A stretch of 64,000 nt of DNA from Microvirga mediterraneensis. Lineage in GTDB: Bacteria > Pseudomonadota > Alphaproteobacteria > Rhizobiales > Beijerinckiaceae. Positions 46,191 through 55,403 of the stretch are shown here, in pieces; the first letter of the stretch is position 1, and each line of letters begins with the position of its first letter. The position numbers were made by a program, and so were the translations under genes. Below the pieces are notes generated by a model, which ran no database searches, was not told the DNA's origin, and saw only the letters and a program-made list of their open reading frames with translations. The DNA lies in contig NZ_JACDXJ010000001.1 of NCBI RefSeq assembly GCF_013520865.1, forward strand, positions 372,001-436,000. Reading direction: 5' to 3'.

Positions 46191-47363
46191 ATGATGTCCT
46201 CTGCGCCCCTGTCCTCCGAACCGCGAAGCCAGGTCGACGACCCGTCGAGCCTGCTCATGCGTTTTGGCCCGGACGAGCCCCTGATGATGGATTCCGGGGT
46301 GGCTCTGGCCCCCTGGCAGATCGCCTACCAGACCTACGGCACCCTGAACGCGGACAAATCCAACGCCGTGCTGATCTGCCATGCCTTGACCGGCGACCAG
46401 CACGTGGCGAACGACAACCCGGTGACGGGAAAGCCCGGCTGGTGGCTGACCATGGTGGGCCCCGGCAAGCCTGTGGACACGAACCGCTTCTTCGTGATCT
46501 GCGCCAACGTGATCGGCGGCTGCATGGGCACCACGGGCCCGGCCTCCATCAACCCGGCCACGGGCGAGCCCTATGCGCTCGACTTCCCGGTCGTCACCAT
46601 CCGGGACATGGTGCGGGCGCAGGCCGCCCTGATCGACAGGCTGGGCATCGCGAGCCTGTTCTGCGTCGTCGGCGGCTCCATGGGCGGCATGCAGGTGCTG
46701 CAATGGGCGGCGAGCTATCCCGACCGGGTGTTCTCGGCCCTGCCCATTGCGACGGCCGCCCGCCATTCCGCCCAGAACATCGCGTTCCACGAGGTCGGAC
46801 GCCAAGCCGTGATGGCCGATCCCAACTGGCGCGGCGGGCGCTACCTGACCGAGGGCACGCGGCCTTCCAAGGGCCTCGCGGTCGCTCGCATGGGCGCGCA
46901 TATCACCTACCTGTCCGAGATGGCCCTGCACCGGAAGTTCGGGCGCAACTTCCAGGACCGTAGCGCCCCGACCTTCTCCTTCGACGCCGATTTCCAGATC
47001 GAGAGCTACCTGCGCTACCAGGGGATCTCCTTCGTCGAACGGTTCGACGCCAATTCCTATCTCTACGTCACCCGTGCGATGGATTATTTCGACATCGCGG
47101 CGGAGCACGACGGCTCGCTTGCGAAGGCCTTCAAGGGCTCGTCCACGCGCTTCTGCGTGATCTCGTTCACCTCCGACTGGCTTTTTCCCACCTCCGACTC
47201 GCGGGCCATCGTTCACGCGCTCAACGCGGCGGCGGCCTCCGTCGGCTTCGTCGAGGTGGAGAGCGACAAAGGCCACGACGCCTTCCTGCTCGAGGAGCCC
47301 GAAATGTTCGCGGCCGCGCGCGGCTTCATCGATGCGGCGGCGCGGGTGCGGGGGATCGCATGA
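46191..47363 (+). CDS. metX: Homoserine O-acetyltransferase
   Basis: 390 residues, alpha/beta-hydrolase fold. It acetylates homoserine with acetyl-CoA in methionine synthesis. The nucleophile is in [14 protein letters not shown], the acid in [11 protein letters not shown] and the histidine in [11 protein letters not shown]. Segments [13 protein letters not shown] and [16 protein letters not shown] support MetX; some members prefer succinyl-CoA and the sequence alone does not settle this. Two ATGs (46191, 46194) follow each other. It overlaps metW by 4 bases (ATGA). Confidence 0.94.
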   Translation: MMSSAPLSSEPRSQVDDPSSLLMRFGPDEPLMMDSGVALAPWQIAYQTYGTLNADKSNAVLICHALTGDQHVANDNPVTGKPGWWLTMVGPGKPVDTNRFFVICANVIGGCMGTTGPASINPATGEPYALDFPVVTIRDMVRAQAALIDRLGIASLFCVVGGSMGGMQVLQWAASYPDRVFSALPIATAARHSAQNIAFHEVGRQAVMADPNWRGGRYLTEGTRPSKGLAVARMGAHITYLSEMALHRKFGRNFQDRSAPTFSFDADFQIESYLRYQGISFVERFDANSYLYVTRAMDYFDIAAEHDGSLAKAFKGSSTRFCVISFTSDWLFPTSDSRAIVHALNAAAASVGFVEVESDKGHDAFLLEEPEMFAAARGFIDAAARVRGIA

Positions 47364-48004
47364 GCCTGCCCGCCACCCTGCCCCTGACCGACAGCGAGAC
47401 AGGGCACCGCCTCGACTTCCTGATGGTGGCCGACATGGTCGAGCCGGGCTCCCGCGTGCTCGACATCGGCTGCGGCGACGGCTCGCTCCTGGCCATCCTG
47501 CGCGACCGCAAGGGCGTGGACGGGCGCGGCATCGAGATCTCGCGCGAGGGCGTGAATGCGTGCCTCGCCAAGGGCCTGCCGGTCATCCAGGGCGACGCGG
47601 ACACGGACCTGGCCGACTATCCGGACGATGCCTTCGATTACGTGATCCTCTCGCAGACCATCCAGGCGACGCGCCACCCCAAGGTCGTGCTGGAGCACCT
47701 CCTGCGCATCGGCCGCCGGGCCATCGTGTCCTTCCCCAATTTCGGCCATTGGCGCGTGCGCTTCGACCTCGGCTTCCGCGGCCGCATGCCCATGACCGAG
47801 AACCTGCCCTATTCCTGGTACGACACGCCGAACATCCATTTCTGCACCATCCGGGATTTCGTGGAGCTGTGCCGCGAGGTCGGTGCCCAGATGGAAAAGG
47901 CCGTTGCGCTCAATGCCGGCGGCCAGCCCATGCGCGTCACCCTGCCCTGGTGGGTCTGGAACCTGCTCGGCGACCAGGGCGTGTTCCTGCTGAAGCGTCG
48001 GTAG
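47360..48004 (+). CDS. metW: Methionine biosynthesis protein MetW
   Basis: 214 residues. [21 protein letters not shown] is a SAM-binding motif I, and the ending [20 protein letters not shown] is typical of MetW. MetW acts with MetX in many proteobacteria and is needed for its activity. The ATGA overlap with metX indicates coupled translation and fits the partner role. Confidence 0.93.
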   Translation: MSLPATLPLTDSETGHRLDFLMVADMVEPGSRVLDIGCGDGSLLAILRDRKGVDGRGIEISREGVNACLAKGLPVIQGDADTDLADYPDDAFDYVILSQTIQATRHPKVVLEHLLRIGRRAIVSFPNFGHWRVRFDLGFRGRMPMTENLPYSWYDTPNIHFCTIRDFVELCREVGAQMEKAVALNAGGQPMRVTLPWWVWNLLGDQGVFLLKRR

Positions 48005-48019
48005 GTAATTACCCCTCAA

Positions 48020-48117
48020 TGTCATTCCCGGCCGGAGCGCAGCGGAGGGGAAGGGAAACCACCCGCACGCTCCGCCCCCTGGATCCCCTTCCCGCACTGC
48101 GTGCGCCGGGGATGGCA
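48020..48117. repeat. Dispersed palindromic repeat family B, copy 3
   Basis: Same ends and core as at 36694 and 37672 (TGTCATTCCCGGCCGGAGCG at the left; GCGCCGGGGATGGCA at the right). The middle (CCACCCGCACGCTCCGCCCC) differs from copies 1 and 2, so the loop has diverged or been replaced. It sits between metW and xerD, both of whose 3' ends face it. Confidence 0.75.
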
Positions 48118-48155
48118 CCCGCGTCGTCATGCCCGCCAGGACAGCGAGAGAATCG

Positions 48156-49091
48156 CTACCCCTCCCCGCTTTCCGCCAATGGATGCAGGTCGCGCACCAT
48201 GCTCTTCAGGCGCTCGTCGAGCACGTGGGTATAGATCTGGGTCGTCGAGATGTCGGAATGGCCCAGCAGCTCCTGCACCACGCGCAGGTCGGCCCCATTC
48301 TGGAGCAGGTGGCTGGCGAAGGCGTGGCGGAGCACGTGGGGGCTGACTTTGTCCGCCCTCAACCCCGCCGCCCCGGCCAGAGCCTTCAGGTCGCGGGCGA
48401 AGGCCTGGCGGGTGAGGTGGCCGGTCTCGCTGTCGGCCGGGAACAGCCAGGGGCCGACGGCTTTCTTCTGCTCCTCCAGCAGGGCCAGATAGGCGCGCGC
48501 CGCATCCCTGGCCGCGTCGGTGAGCGGGACGAGCCGCTCTTTCGCGCCCTTGCCGCGCACCACGAGAAAGCGGTCGCGGGTCCTGGCGGCGCTGCTCGGC
48601 AGGGCGATCAGCTCCGAGACGCGCAGCCCCGTAGCGTAGAGAAGCTCCAGCAGGCAGGCCATGCGGGCCGCCCGCAGGCGGTCGGCAGGCGCGGCCTCCG
48701 GGTGCCGGACGCCCTCATAGGCCACCTGCAGCAGGCGGTCGACCTCGGCGACGGAGAGGACTTTCGGAAGCACCCTGCCCCGCTTCGGCGCCGAGACGGC
48801 CGCCGTCGGATCGGCCGGGGTATAGCCTTCCACATAGAGGAACTTGTGGAACTGGCGCACCGCCGAGAGCCGGCGGGCCGCCGAGGAGGCCTTCAGGCCC
48901 CGCTCCTCGAGGCTCGCCATGAAGCCCCGGATCGCAGCCGAGGTCGCATTGTCGGGCTGGCCGCCTGTTTCCTTTAGGTAAGCGAGATAATCGTCTAGGT
49001 CGCGCCGGTAGGCGTCGAGCGTATTCTTGGAGGCGCCGCGCTCGGCGGCGAGCATGTCGAGGAAGAGGCTGGCGTGGCGCGCGCCGCTCAT
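48156..49091 (-). CDS. xerD: Site-specific tyrosine recombinase XerD
   Basis: 311 residues, normal length. Catalytic residues: Arg157 (YATGLRVSEL), His252 and Arg255 (HVLRH), His278 (LLGHSDI) and Tyr287 (TTQIYTHV); the N-terminal SAM-like domain runs to about residue 100. It resolves chromosome dimers at dif with XerC. The start at 49091 overlaps the stop of the upstream 49-residue membrane protein by 4 bases. No attachment site or excisionase is nearby, so it is chromosomal, not phage. Confidence 0.94.
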   Translation of the reverse strand: MSGARHASLFLDMLAAERGASKNTLDAYRRDLDDYLAYLKETGGQPDNATSAAIRGFMASLEERGLKASSAARRLSAVRQFHKFLYVEGYTPADPTAAVSAPKRGRVLPKVLSVAEVDRLLQVAYEGVRHPEAAPADRLRAARMACLLELLYATGLRVSELIALPSSAARTRDRFLVVRGKGAKERLVPLTDAARDAARAYLALLEEQKKAVGPWLFPADSETGHLTRQAFARDLKALAGAAGLRADKVSPHVLRHAFASHLLQNGADLRVVQELLGHSDISTTQIYTHVLDERLKSMVRDLHPLAESGEG

Positions 49092-49237
49092 GAGGACGAC
49101 GGCGTCTTGCTGGTATGCACCGGAACCGAGATCTCGCGCGGATCGGGCTGGACCAAGGTCGCCAGGGCGATCATGGCGGCAAAGCCAAGGCCAGCGAGGA
49201 CGGCGACGACGAAGAGAAATCGGAACAGGGTGGGCAC
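49088..49237 (-). CDS. Small single-helix membrane protein upstream of xerD
   Basis: 49 residues, starting at GTG (49237). After PTLFRF it has a hydrophobic helix (FLFVVAVLAGLGFAAMIALAT, one or two too long for me to call more than a single span), then a short polar tail (PDPREISVPVHTSKTPSSS). It overlaps xerD by 4 bases, so it is translationally coupled. Similar short proteins precede xerD in related genomes; function unknown. Confidence 0.65.
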   Translation of the reverse strand: MPTLFRFLFVVAVLAGLGFAAMIALATLVQPDPREISVPVHTSKTPSSS

Positions 49238-49266
49238 ATGAGCCTCTTGAATCGTTGGGTCGCTAG

Positions 49267-49316
49267 GGCATCGGGTCCAAAAGTGGCTCTGCACCTCTGG
49301 GGTCGCCCCCGATGCC
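49267..49316. repeat. Palindromic dispersed repeat, GCATCG family, near aroK
   Basis: Ends GGCATCGGG (49267-49275) and CCCGATGCC (49308-49316) are inverted. Middle TCCAAAAGTGG resembles the repeats at 7526-7742. Confidence 0.65.
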
Positions 49317-49330
49317 TCACTCCGTGAACA

Positions 49331-49370
49331 GCGCATCGTTCAAGCGGACCCGGAGGGCCGCACGATGCGC
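49331..49370. repeat. Palindromic dispersed repeat, GCATCG family, second copy near aroK
   Basis: Exact inverted ends GCGCATCGT (49331-49339) and ACGATGCGC (49362-49370), the same 9-mers as in the 7.5 kb copies. A further partial copy (CAAAAGTGCATTCCACTTTT then GGCCCGATGCTC) ends at about 49531, immediately before aroK. Confidence 0.7.
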
Positions 49371-49543
49371 TAGAACCATGCCAGGGCCGGGAAGGCAAGT
49401 CCTTGACTTCGGTTAAGTTTGCCGGGGAAAACGGAATAACGCTCTTGTGACAGGGCGCCGCGCCCGAGTTTGCGGGGCAATGAGCTCCGGATAGCTCCCA
49501 AAAGTGCATTCCACTTTTTGGCCCGATGCTCTACGACATTCCC

Positions 49544-50176
49544 ATGAACACTATCAGCCGCTTCAATTCGCTCGATGAAGTCGGCGGGCAAAACCAGGCA
49601 AGCCAGCGCGGCCATCCCGTCAGCCGCCTGCTCGGCACGCGTTCGATTGTGCTCGTCGGGCTCATGGGCGCCGGAAAGAGCACCGTGGGCCGGAGGCTCG
49701 CGCAGGCGCTCAAGCTGCCTTTCCGTGACGCCGATCACGAGATCGAGGCCGCGGCCGGCATGACCATCCCCGAGATCTTCGCCATCCACGGCGAAGAGCA
49801 TTTCCGCGACGGAGAGCGCCGCGTGATCGCCCGCCTGCTGCAGGACGGCCCGATCGTGCTCGCCACCGGCGGCGGAGCCTTCATGAACGAGGAGACCCGC
49901 AGGCGCATCGCCGAGCACGGCATCTCGCTCTGGCTCAAGGCCGATCTCGACATCCTCATGCGCCGCGTCCGCAAGCGGGCGACCCGCCCGCTGCTGCAGA
50001 ACCCGGACCCGGAGGGCACCATGCGCCGCCTCATGGAGTTGCGCTACCCGGTCTATGCCACGGCGGACATCACCATCGATTCCCACGAGGCACCGCACGA
50101 CCGGGTGGTCGCCGACGCCGTCAAGGCGCTCGCCGAGTGGCTCGCCCGCGAAAAACAAGGAAGCGCCGAAGCATGA
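49544..50176 (+). CDS. aroK: Shikimate kinase
   Basis: 210 residues. It phosphorylates shikimate in aromatic synthesis. Walker A GLMGAGKST is at 39-47; the DADHEIE segment and ATGGGAFM (about 110) bind shikimate. The ATG at 49544 is preferred: an in-frame ATG at 49526 lies in the repeat, and would add six non-conserved residues. It overlaps aroB by 4 bases and the order aroK-aroB-corC is conserved in alphaproteobacteria. Confidence 0.95.
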   Translation: MNTISRFNSLDEVGGQNQASQRGHPVSRLLGTRSIVLVGLMGAGKSTVGRRLAQALKLPFRDADHEIEAAAGMTIPEIFAIHGEEHFRDGERRVIARLLQDGPIVLATGGGAFMNEETRRRIAEHGISLWLKADLDILMRRVRKRATRPLLQNPDPEGTMRRLMELRYPVYATADITIDSHEAPHDRVVADAVKALAEWLAREKQGSAEA

Positions 50177-51321
50177 CGCGCCTCGCTGCCCGGACAGACG
50201 ATCCCACCTTCATCACGGTTCCGGTCCCGCTCGGCGACAGGGCCTACGACATCCTGGTCGGGCGCGGCCTGATCGAGACCGCCGGGGCGCGGATCGCGCG
50301 CCTAGGCGCCCGCGCGGCCGCCATCGTGACAGACGAGCATGTGGGGCCGCTTTACGCCGAGGCCCTGGCGAGCGCCCTGGAAGCCCAGGGCCTGCGCGCC
50401 TCCGTGGTCACGCTCCCCCCGGGCGAGGCCACCAAGTCCTATGCCAGCCTGGAACGGGTCTGCGACGCGGTGCTGGCCGCGAGGATCGAGCGCGGCGACC
50501 TCGTGGTGGCGCTCGGCGGCGGCGTGATCGGGGACCTGGCGGGCTTTGCGGCCGCCGTGGTGCGCCGGGGCGTGCGCTTCGTCCAGGTGCCGACCACCCT
50601 GCTCTCGCAGGTCGATTCCTCCGTCGGCGGCAAGACCGGCATCAATTCCCGCCACGGCAAGAACCTCGTCGGAACGTTCCACCAGCCGAGTCTGGTGCTG
50701 GCCGACACGGCCCTCCTCGATACGCTCCCGGTCCGCGAGATGCGCGCAGGATACGCCGAGGTGGCGAAATACGGCCTCATCGACGATGAGCGCTTCTTTT
50801 CGTGGTGCGAGGCCAATTGGCAGGGCGTCTTCGCCGGCGGCCCCGAGCGGGACGAGGCCGTGGCGCAGAGCTGCCGGGCCAAGGCCGCCGTCGTGGTGCG
50901 CGACGAGCACGAGAACGGCGACCGGGCCCTGCTCAATCTGGGCCATACCTTCGGCCATGCCCTCGAGCGGATCACGGCTTACGATTCCGCCCGCCTCGTC
51001 CATGGGGAGGGTGTCGCCATCGGGCTGGCCCTCGCGTTCCGCTTCTCCGCCGCGCTCGGGCTGTGCCCGGCGGCGGATGCCGAGCGCGTCGAAGCGCATT
51101 TGTCGGCCACTGGACTTCCCACGCGCCTCGCCCATGTTCCCGGTGGCTGCGGCACGGTCGACGAGCTTCTCGACGCCATGGCCCAGGACAAGAAGGTGAA
51201 GGGCGGCGCCCTGACCTTCATCCTGGCCCGGGGCATCGGGCAGAGCTTCATCGCTCCCGGCATCGAGGCCGATAAGGTCCGCGGCTTCCTGGACAGCGAA
51301 CTCAACCCGTCACGCTCATGA
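50173..51321 (+). CDS. aroB: 3-dehydroquinate synthase
   Basis: 382 residues. It converts DAHP to 3-dehydroquinate with NAD and zinc. Diagnostic segments are LPPGEATKSYASLERV, ALGGGVIGDLAGFAAAV, VDSSVGGKTGINSRHGKNL and NLGHTFGHALE (zinc histidines). The ATG at 50173 is within ATGA of aroK and its stop is within ATGA of the next gene, so three genes are translationally linked. A longer start at 50137 is an artefact. Confidence 0.96.
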   Translation: MTRLAARTDDPTFITVPVPLGDRAYDILVGRGLIETAGARIARLGARAAAIVTDEHVGPLYAEALASALEAQGLRASVVTLPPGEATKSYASLERVCDAVLAARIERGDLVVALGGGVIGDLAGFAAAVVRRGVRFVQVPTTLLSQVDSSVGGKTGINSRHGKNLVGTFHQPSLVLADTALLDTLPVREMRAGYAEVAKYGLIDDERFFSWCEANWQGVFAGGPERDEAVAQSCRAKAAVVVRDEHENGDRALLNLGHTFGHALERITAYDSARLVHGEGVAIGLALAFRFSAALGLCPAADAERVEAHLSATGLPTRLAHVPGGCGTVDELLDAMAQDKKVKGGALTFILARGIGQSFIAPGIEADKVRGFLDSELNPSRS

Positions 51322-52616
51322 TCGAAGAATCCTCCGGCGATCTCTGGTTTGCGGCCCTGGTCGTCGTCTTCTGCCTTCTGCTCTCGGCCTTCTTCTCGGC
51401 CGGCGAGACGGCCTTCACGGGCTCATCGCGCTCCCGCATGCTGGTCCTGGAGAGGAGCGGCGACAAGCGCGCCAAGCTGGTGAACCGCCTGCTCGAAATG
51501 CGCGAGCGCTTCATCGGCACGGTTCTGATCGGCAACAACATCGTCAATATCGGCGTCTCGGCCTTCGCCACCAGCGTGCTCGTGGCGATCTTCGGCCACG
51601 AGGGCGCGATCTACGCCACGGTGCTCATGTCGATCCTGGTGATCGTCTTCGCCGAGGTGCTGCCGAAGACCGTCGCGATCTCCTCTCCCGAAACCGTCGC
51701 GCTCACGCTCTCGCGGCCCATGACATGGGCCGTGGCGCTGCTGGGACCGCTCGCGCTCGCCATCGAGCGGATCGTGCGGCTCATGCTGCGCCCCTTCGGC
51801 ATCAGGATCGGGGCGAACACGCCGATCCTCTCCGCCAGCGAGGAGATCCGCGGGCAGGTGGCCCTGCTGCACAAGGAAGGCGGCGTCGCGAAGGTGGAAC
51901 GCGACATGCTGGGCGGCCTCCTCGACCTCGAAGACCTGACCGTCTCGGAGGTCATGGTCCACCGTACCAAGATGCGCACCATCAACGCGGACCTGTCGTC
52001 GGAAGAGATCGTCCGCGAAGTGCTCTCCTCGCCCTATACCCGCATGCCGCTCTGGCGCGAGAGCCAGGAGAACATCGTCGGCGTGCTCCACGCCAAGGAC
52101 CTTCTGCGCGCTCTCGACGCGGTCGGCGGCGATGCGAGCAAGCTGAGGGTCGAGGCGATCGCGCTCGAAACCTGGTTCGTGCCCGACACCACGTCGCTCC
52201 GCGACCAGCTGAAAGCCTTCCTGGCGAAGAAAACCCACTTCGCCCTCGTGGTCGACGAATACGGCGAGGTGATGGGTCTGGTGACCCTCGAGGACATCCT
52301 CGAAGAGATCGTCGGCGACATCAAGGATGAGCACGATCTCTCGGTCCAGGGCGTGCGGCCGCAGCCGAACGGCTCGGTGAACGTCGACGGCTCCGTGCCG
52401 ATCCGCGACCTCAACCGCGCCATGGACTGGAACCTGCCGGACGAGGAGGCGACCACCATCGCGGGCCTCGTCATCCACGAGGCGCAGACCATCCCCGACA
52501 CGGGCCAGATCTTCACCTTCCACGGCTTCCGATTCCAGGTCCTGCGCAAGTCGCGCAACCGGATCATGGCGCTCAGGATCACACCGCTCGCTTTGGTGCG
52601 CCCACGGGTCGAGTGA
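51318..52616 (+). CDS. HlyC/CorC (CNNM plus CBS-domain) transporter-like protein
   Basis: 432 residues. An N-terminal CNNM/DUF21 membrane domain (FAALVVVFCLLLSAFFSAGETAF, and later YATVLMSILVIVFAEVLPK), two CBS domains (VMVHRTKMRTINADLSSEEI; ALVVDEYGEVMGLVTLEDIL) and the C-terminal CorC_HlyC domain (PNGSVNVDGSVPIRDLNR) are in order. Family members handle magnesium or cobalt efflux. It overlaps aroB by 4 bases. Convergent to the hydrolase gene with a two-base gap. Confidence 0.93.
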   Translation: MIEESSGDLWFAALVVVFCLLLSAFFSAGETAFTGSSRSRMLVLERSGDKRAKLVNRLLEMRERFIGTVLIGNNIVNIGVSAFATSVLVAIFGHEGAIYATVLMSILVIVFAEVLPKTVAISSPETVALTLSRPMTWAVALLGPLALAIERIVRLMLRPFGIRIGANTPILSASEEIRGQVALLHKEGGVAKVERDMLGGLLDLEDLTVSEVMVHRTKMRTINADLSSEEIVREVLSSPYTRMPLWRESQENIVGVLHAKDLLRALDAVGGDASKLRVEAIALETWFVPDTTSLRDQLKAFLAKKTHFALVVDEYGEVMGLVTLEDILEEIVGDIKDEHDLSVQGVRPQPNGSVNVDGSVPIRDLNRAMDWNLPDEEATTIAGLVIHEAQTIPDTGQIFTFHGFRFQVLRKSRNRIMALRITPLALVRPRVE

Positions 52617-52618
52617 GA

Positions 52619-53488
52619 TCAAGTCTTCAGGAATCCCACCATCGCGGCATTCACGGCCTCCGGCTCCTCGTGCTGGACCCAGTGGGTGGCGGTCTCGATC
52701 CAGCGAACATCGCCATAACGACAAAGGGCAAGGCTCGCCTCCGCCAATCCCCGCTCCAGAAACCGGTCGCGCGTCCCCCAGATGACCAGCGTCGGCGCAG
52801 GGACCGTGGGATCCTTCATGTCGGGTTTGAACGGCAGCGCCCGATACCAGTTCAGCATGGTCGTGACCGCTCCGGGCCGCGCCCAGGCTTTCTCGTACTG
52901 CGCGAGATCCTCGGCGGAAAAAGTGCCGGGTCGGCTCGTGCGCCGGAGCGCGTCCTTGAGGCTGCGATAGCCGTTGGCCGAGAGCATGGCCTCGGGCAGA
53001 AACGGGATCTGGAAGAACCCCACATAGAGGCTTCGCAGCATCTGGCTCGGATGCGACCGCATATAGGATCCGGCAACGGCCGGATGGGGCGCGTTGAGCA
53101 CGACGAGCCTGTCGACGCGGTCCGGGTAGCGCGAGGCCGTCCACCAGGCGACGAGACCGCCCCAATCATGGCCGACGACGGAGAACTTTTCGCGGCCGAG
53201 CGCATCCGCCAGACCCACCACATCCTTCGCCAGCCGGTCGAGATCGTAGGCGCGCCGGCCCTCGGGCTTGTCGCTGAGGCTGTAGCCGCGCTGGTCGGGC
53301 ACGAGCACGCGAAAGCCCGCCTCCGCGAGTGGGCCGATCTGGTAGCGCCATCCCCACCAGAACTCGGGAAAGCCGTGGAGCAGGATGACGAGCGGCCCGT
53401 CCTCTCGCCCCGCCTCGACCGCATGGAGCGTGACGCCGTCGACTTGGCGGCGGATGCCCGAAGTGAGCGGGTCGAAAACCTGCGTCAT
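52619..53488 (-). CDS. Alpha/beta-hydrolase, epoxide-hydrolase-like
   Basis: 289 residues. [11 protein letters not shown] (residues 38-48) gives the oxyanion HGxP and a cap tryptophan; [11 protein letters not shown] holds the nucleophile Asp108 (aspartate, as in epoxide hydrolases and haloalkane dehalogenases, not serine); the histidine is His269 in [10 protein letters not shown]. Epoxide hydrolase is the best guess. Stop and start overlap (ATGA) with the upstream exporter, so it is probably translated with it. Substrate unknown. Confidence 0.85.
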   Translation of the reverse strand: MTQVFDPLTSGIRRQVDGVTLHAVEAGREDGPLVILLHGFPEFWWGWRYQIGPLAEAGFRVLVPDQRGYSLSDKPEGRRAYDLDRLAKDVVGLADALGREKFSVVGHDWGGLVAWWTASRYPDRVDRLVVLNAPHPAVAGSYMRSHPSQMLRSLYVGFFQIPFLPEAMLSANGYRSLKDALRRTSRPGTFSAEDLAQYEKAWARPGAVTTMLNWYRALPFKPDMKDPTVPAPTLVIWGTRDRFLERGLAEASLALCRYGDVRWIETATHWVQHEEPEAVNAAMVGFLKT

Positions 53489-55281
53489 GCGTGCGCCGAC
53501 ACTCTTACGCGCTTCGGCGGGGGTTCCTCGGCGGCCATGAACTGCGCCTTCGCAAGCTCCGCGAAGCGACCGCCCGTCGCCACCAGCTCGTCGAAGGTGC
53601 CGGTCTCGATCACGCGCCCCTGATCGAAGACGAGGATGCGGTTGGCGTTGCGGATGGTGGCGAGGCGATGGGCGATGACGAAGGTCGTGCGGCCCTTCAT
53701 CACCTCGTCCAGGGCGAGCTGGAGCTTGCGCTCGGTCGCGGCGTCGAGCGCGCTCGTCGCCTCGTCGAGGATGAGGATCGGCGGGTTCTTCAGGAGCGCG
53801 CGGGCGATCGACAGGCGCTGGCGCTCGCCGCCCGAGAGGGAGCGCCCGCGTTCGCCGATGACCGTGTCGAGACCTTCCGACTGGCGCGAGATGAACTCGA
53901 TGGCCTGGGCCCGCTCCAGCGCTTCGATCATCTCCGCGTCGGTAGCGTCGGGCCGCCCGACCTGCAGGTTCTCGCGGATGGTGCGGGCGAACAGCATCGG
54001 CTCCTGGAACACCACGCCGATGTTGCGCCGCAGGGACGAGAGCGTCACGTCGCGGATGTCGAGGTCGTCGATGCGGATGCAGCCCGATTGCGGATCGAAG
54101 GCGCGATGAAGCAGGCCCAGGGTGGTCGACTTGCCCGAGCCCGTGGCACCGACGAGCGCCACGTTCTCGCCGGACTGCACGGCAAACGACACGTCCTGCA
54201 CGGCGGAGCGCTTGCCGTCATAGGAGAAGCTCACGTCGTCGAAGACCACGTCGCCGCGGAAGCGCTCCACATTCCTTGCGTTGGCACGGTCGTGGACGGC
54301 CGGGGTCGTGTCCAGGATCTCGAAGAATTCCTGCAGTTTCGGCGCCTGCATGAAGAGCTGATTGATGAAGCTCACCGCCTGCTCCAGACGGCCGATCAGC
54401 ATGGTGGCCATGCTCATGAACATGACGACTTCACCGATGGTGGCAAGCCCGTTCAGGTGCAGCCAGGTGCCCATGAGGAAGATCGCCGTCACCGTGATCG
54501 TCGCCGAGGCGCGCGACGCGACGGAGGCCAGCGCCCACCAGGACAGCACCGGGTTCTGCGCCTGAAGCAATTGCTGAATGATCGTGCGCAGCGAACGGCT
54601 CTCGGCCTCGATGCGGGTGAACGACTGGATCACCGGCACGTTGCCGAGCGCATCGGAAGCATGCTCGGCAAGGCTCGAATGGTAGCGTTCCACCGTGCCC
54701 TGGAGGGTCTCGGTCTTGCGCAGCACGATGGCGGTGAGAAGCGCGAACACCGCCACGAGCGCAACGAGAAGGAGCCCCAGGCGCCAGTTCAGGAACACGG
54801 TGAGCGGCAGGAGGACGACGAGGGCGATGAGGGCCGAGAGATGCTCGCGGAAGAAGCCCAGCCAGAGCCACGACATGGCGCCGGAGCCTTCCAGCATGAC
54901 CTTCAGCACCCGGCCCGAATGGGTCGAGGTGTGGAAGGCGAGCGGCAGCTCGAGCACATGCTCGAAATAGCTCGCCACCACGGAAAGCCGCCGGCGATGG
55001 GCAAGGCGGTCCGCATGAAGCGCCACGAGCGCGCCGGCCCCGATGGAGAACAATCCGAACGCCACCCAAGCGAGGATGAGCGGCATGAGAACGCCGAAGG
55101 TCACGGGCGACGAATTCGGGATCTGGGCCCGGGTGAGCACGTCGATGATGCGCCCGAACAGGATCGGCTCTGCGAAGGCCGAGATCGCAAGCGCGATGTT
55201 GGCCAGGGCCAGCAATGCACCGACCCTCATGTCGGATCCGAGCTGGCCGAGAACGCGGATATACAACCTGATCAGCCGCAT
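53485..55281 (-). CDS. ABC exporter, cyclic beta-1,2-glucan type (NdvA/ChvA-like)
   Basis: 598 residues: one six-helix membrane domain fused to one ATPase. The sequence start [26 protein letters not shown], the segment [13 protein letters not shown] and [18 protein letters not shown] resemble NdvA/ChvA. The ATPase has GATGSGKST, the signature [17 protein letters not shown] and [12 protein letters not shown]. NdvA exports cyclic glucans for osmoadaptation and host interaction in rhizobia, but no glucan synthase ndvB is in the window, so specificity is inferred. Overlaps the hydrolase gene by 4 bases. Confidence 0.85.
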   Translation of the reverse strand: MRLIRLYIRVLGQLGSDMRVGALLALANIALAISAFAEPILFGRIIDVLTRAQIPNSSPVTFGVLMPLILAWVAFGLFSIGAGALVALHADRLAHRRRLSVVASYFEHVLELPLAFHTSTHSGRVLKVMLEGSGAMSWLWLGFFREHLSALIALVVLLPLTVFLNWRLGLLLVALVAVFALLTAIVLRKTETLQGTVERYHSSLAEHASDALGNVPVIQSFTRIEAESRSLRTIIQQLLQAQNPVLSWWALASVASRASATITVTAIFLMGTWLHLNGLATIGEVVMFMSMATMLIGRLEQAVSFINQLFMQAPKLQEFFEILDTTPAVHDRANARNVERFRGDVVFDDVSFSYDGKRSAVQDVSFAVQSGENVALVGATGSGKSTTLGLLHRAFDPQSGCIRIDDLDIRDVTLSSLRRNIGVVFQEPMLFARTIRENLQVGRPDATDAEMIEALERAQAIEFISRQSEGLDTVIGERGRSLSGGERQRLSIARALLKNPPILILDEATSALDAATERKLQLALDEVMKGRTTFVIAHRLATIRNANRILVFDQGRVIETGTFDELVATGGRFAELAKAQFMAAEEPPPKRVRVSAHA

Positions 55282-55403
55282 GGGGATCTACCTGCGAACG
55301 TGACGTGGGGGCCTTCGCCTCCGGCCAAGAGTTTGTCCCTGACCAAGAGTTGCGCACTTCGCGCTGATTGAAAAGCCGGGACTGTCCGGGGCGGTTCCGC
55401 GGG

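Noticed and set aside
48156..49091. The tyrosine recombinase considered as a phage or genomic-island integrase.
   Set aside because: It sits in a conserved position next to metW and aroK, has normal XerD length and residues, and no phage genes, tRNA or attachment repeats are adjacent.
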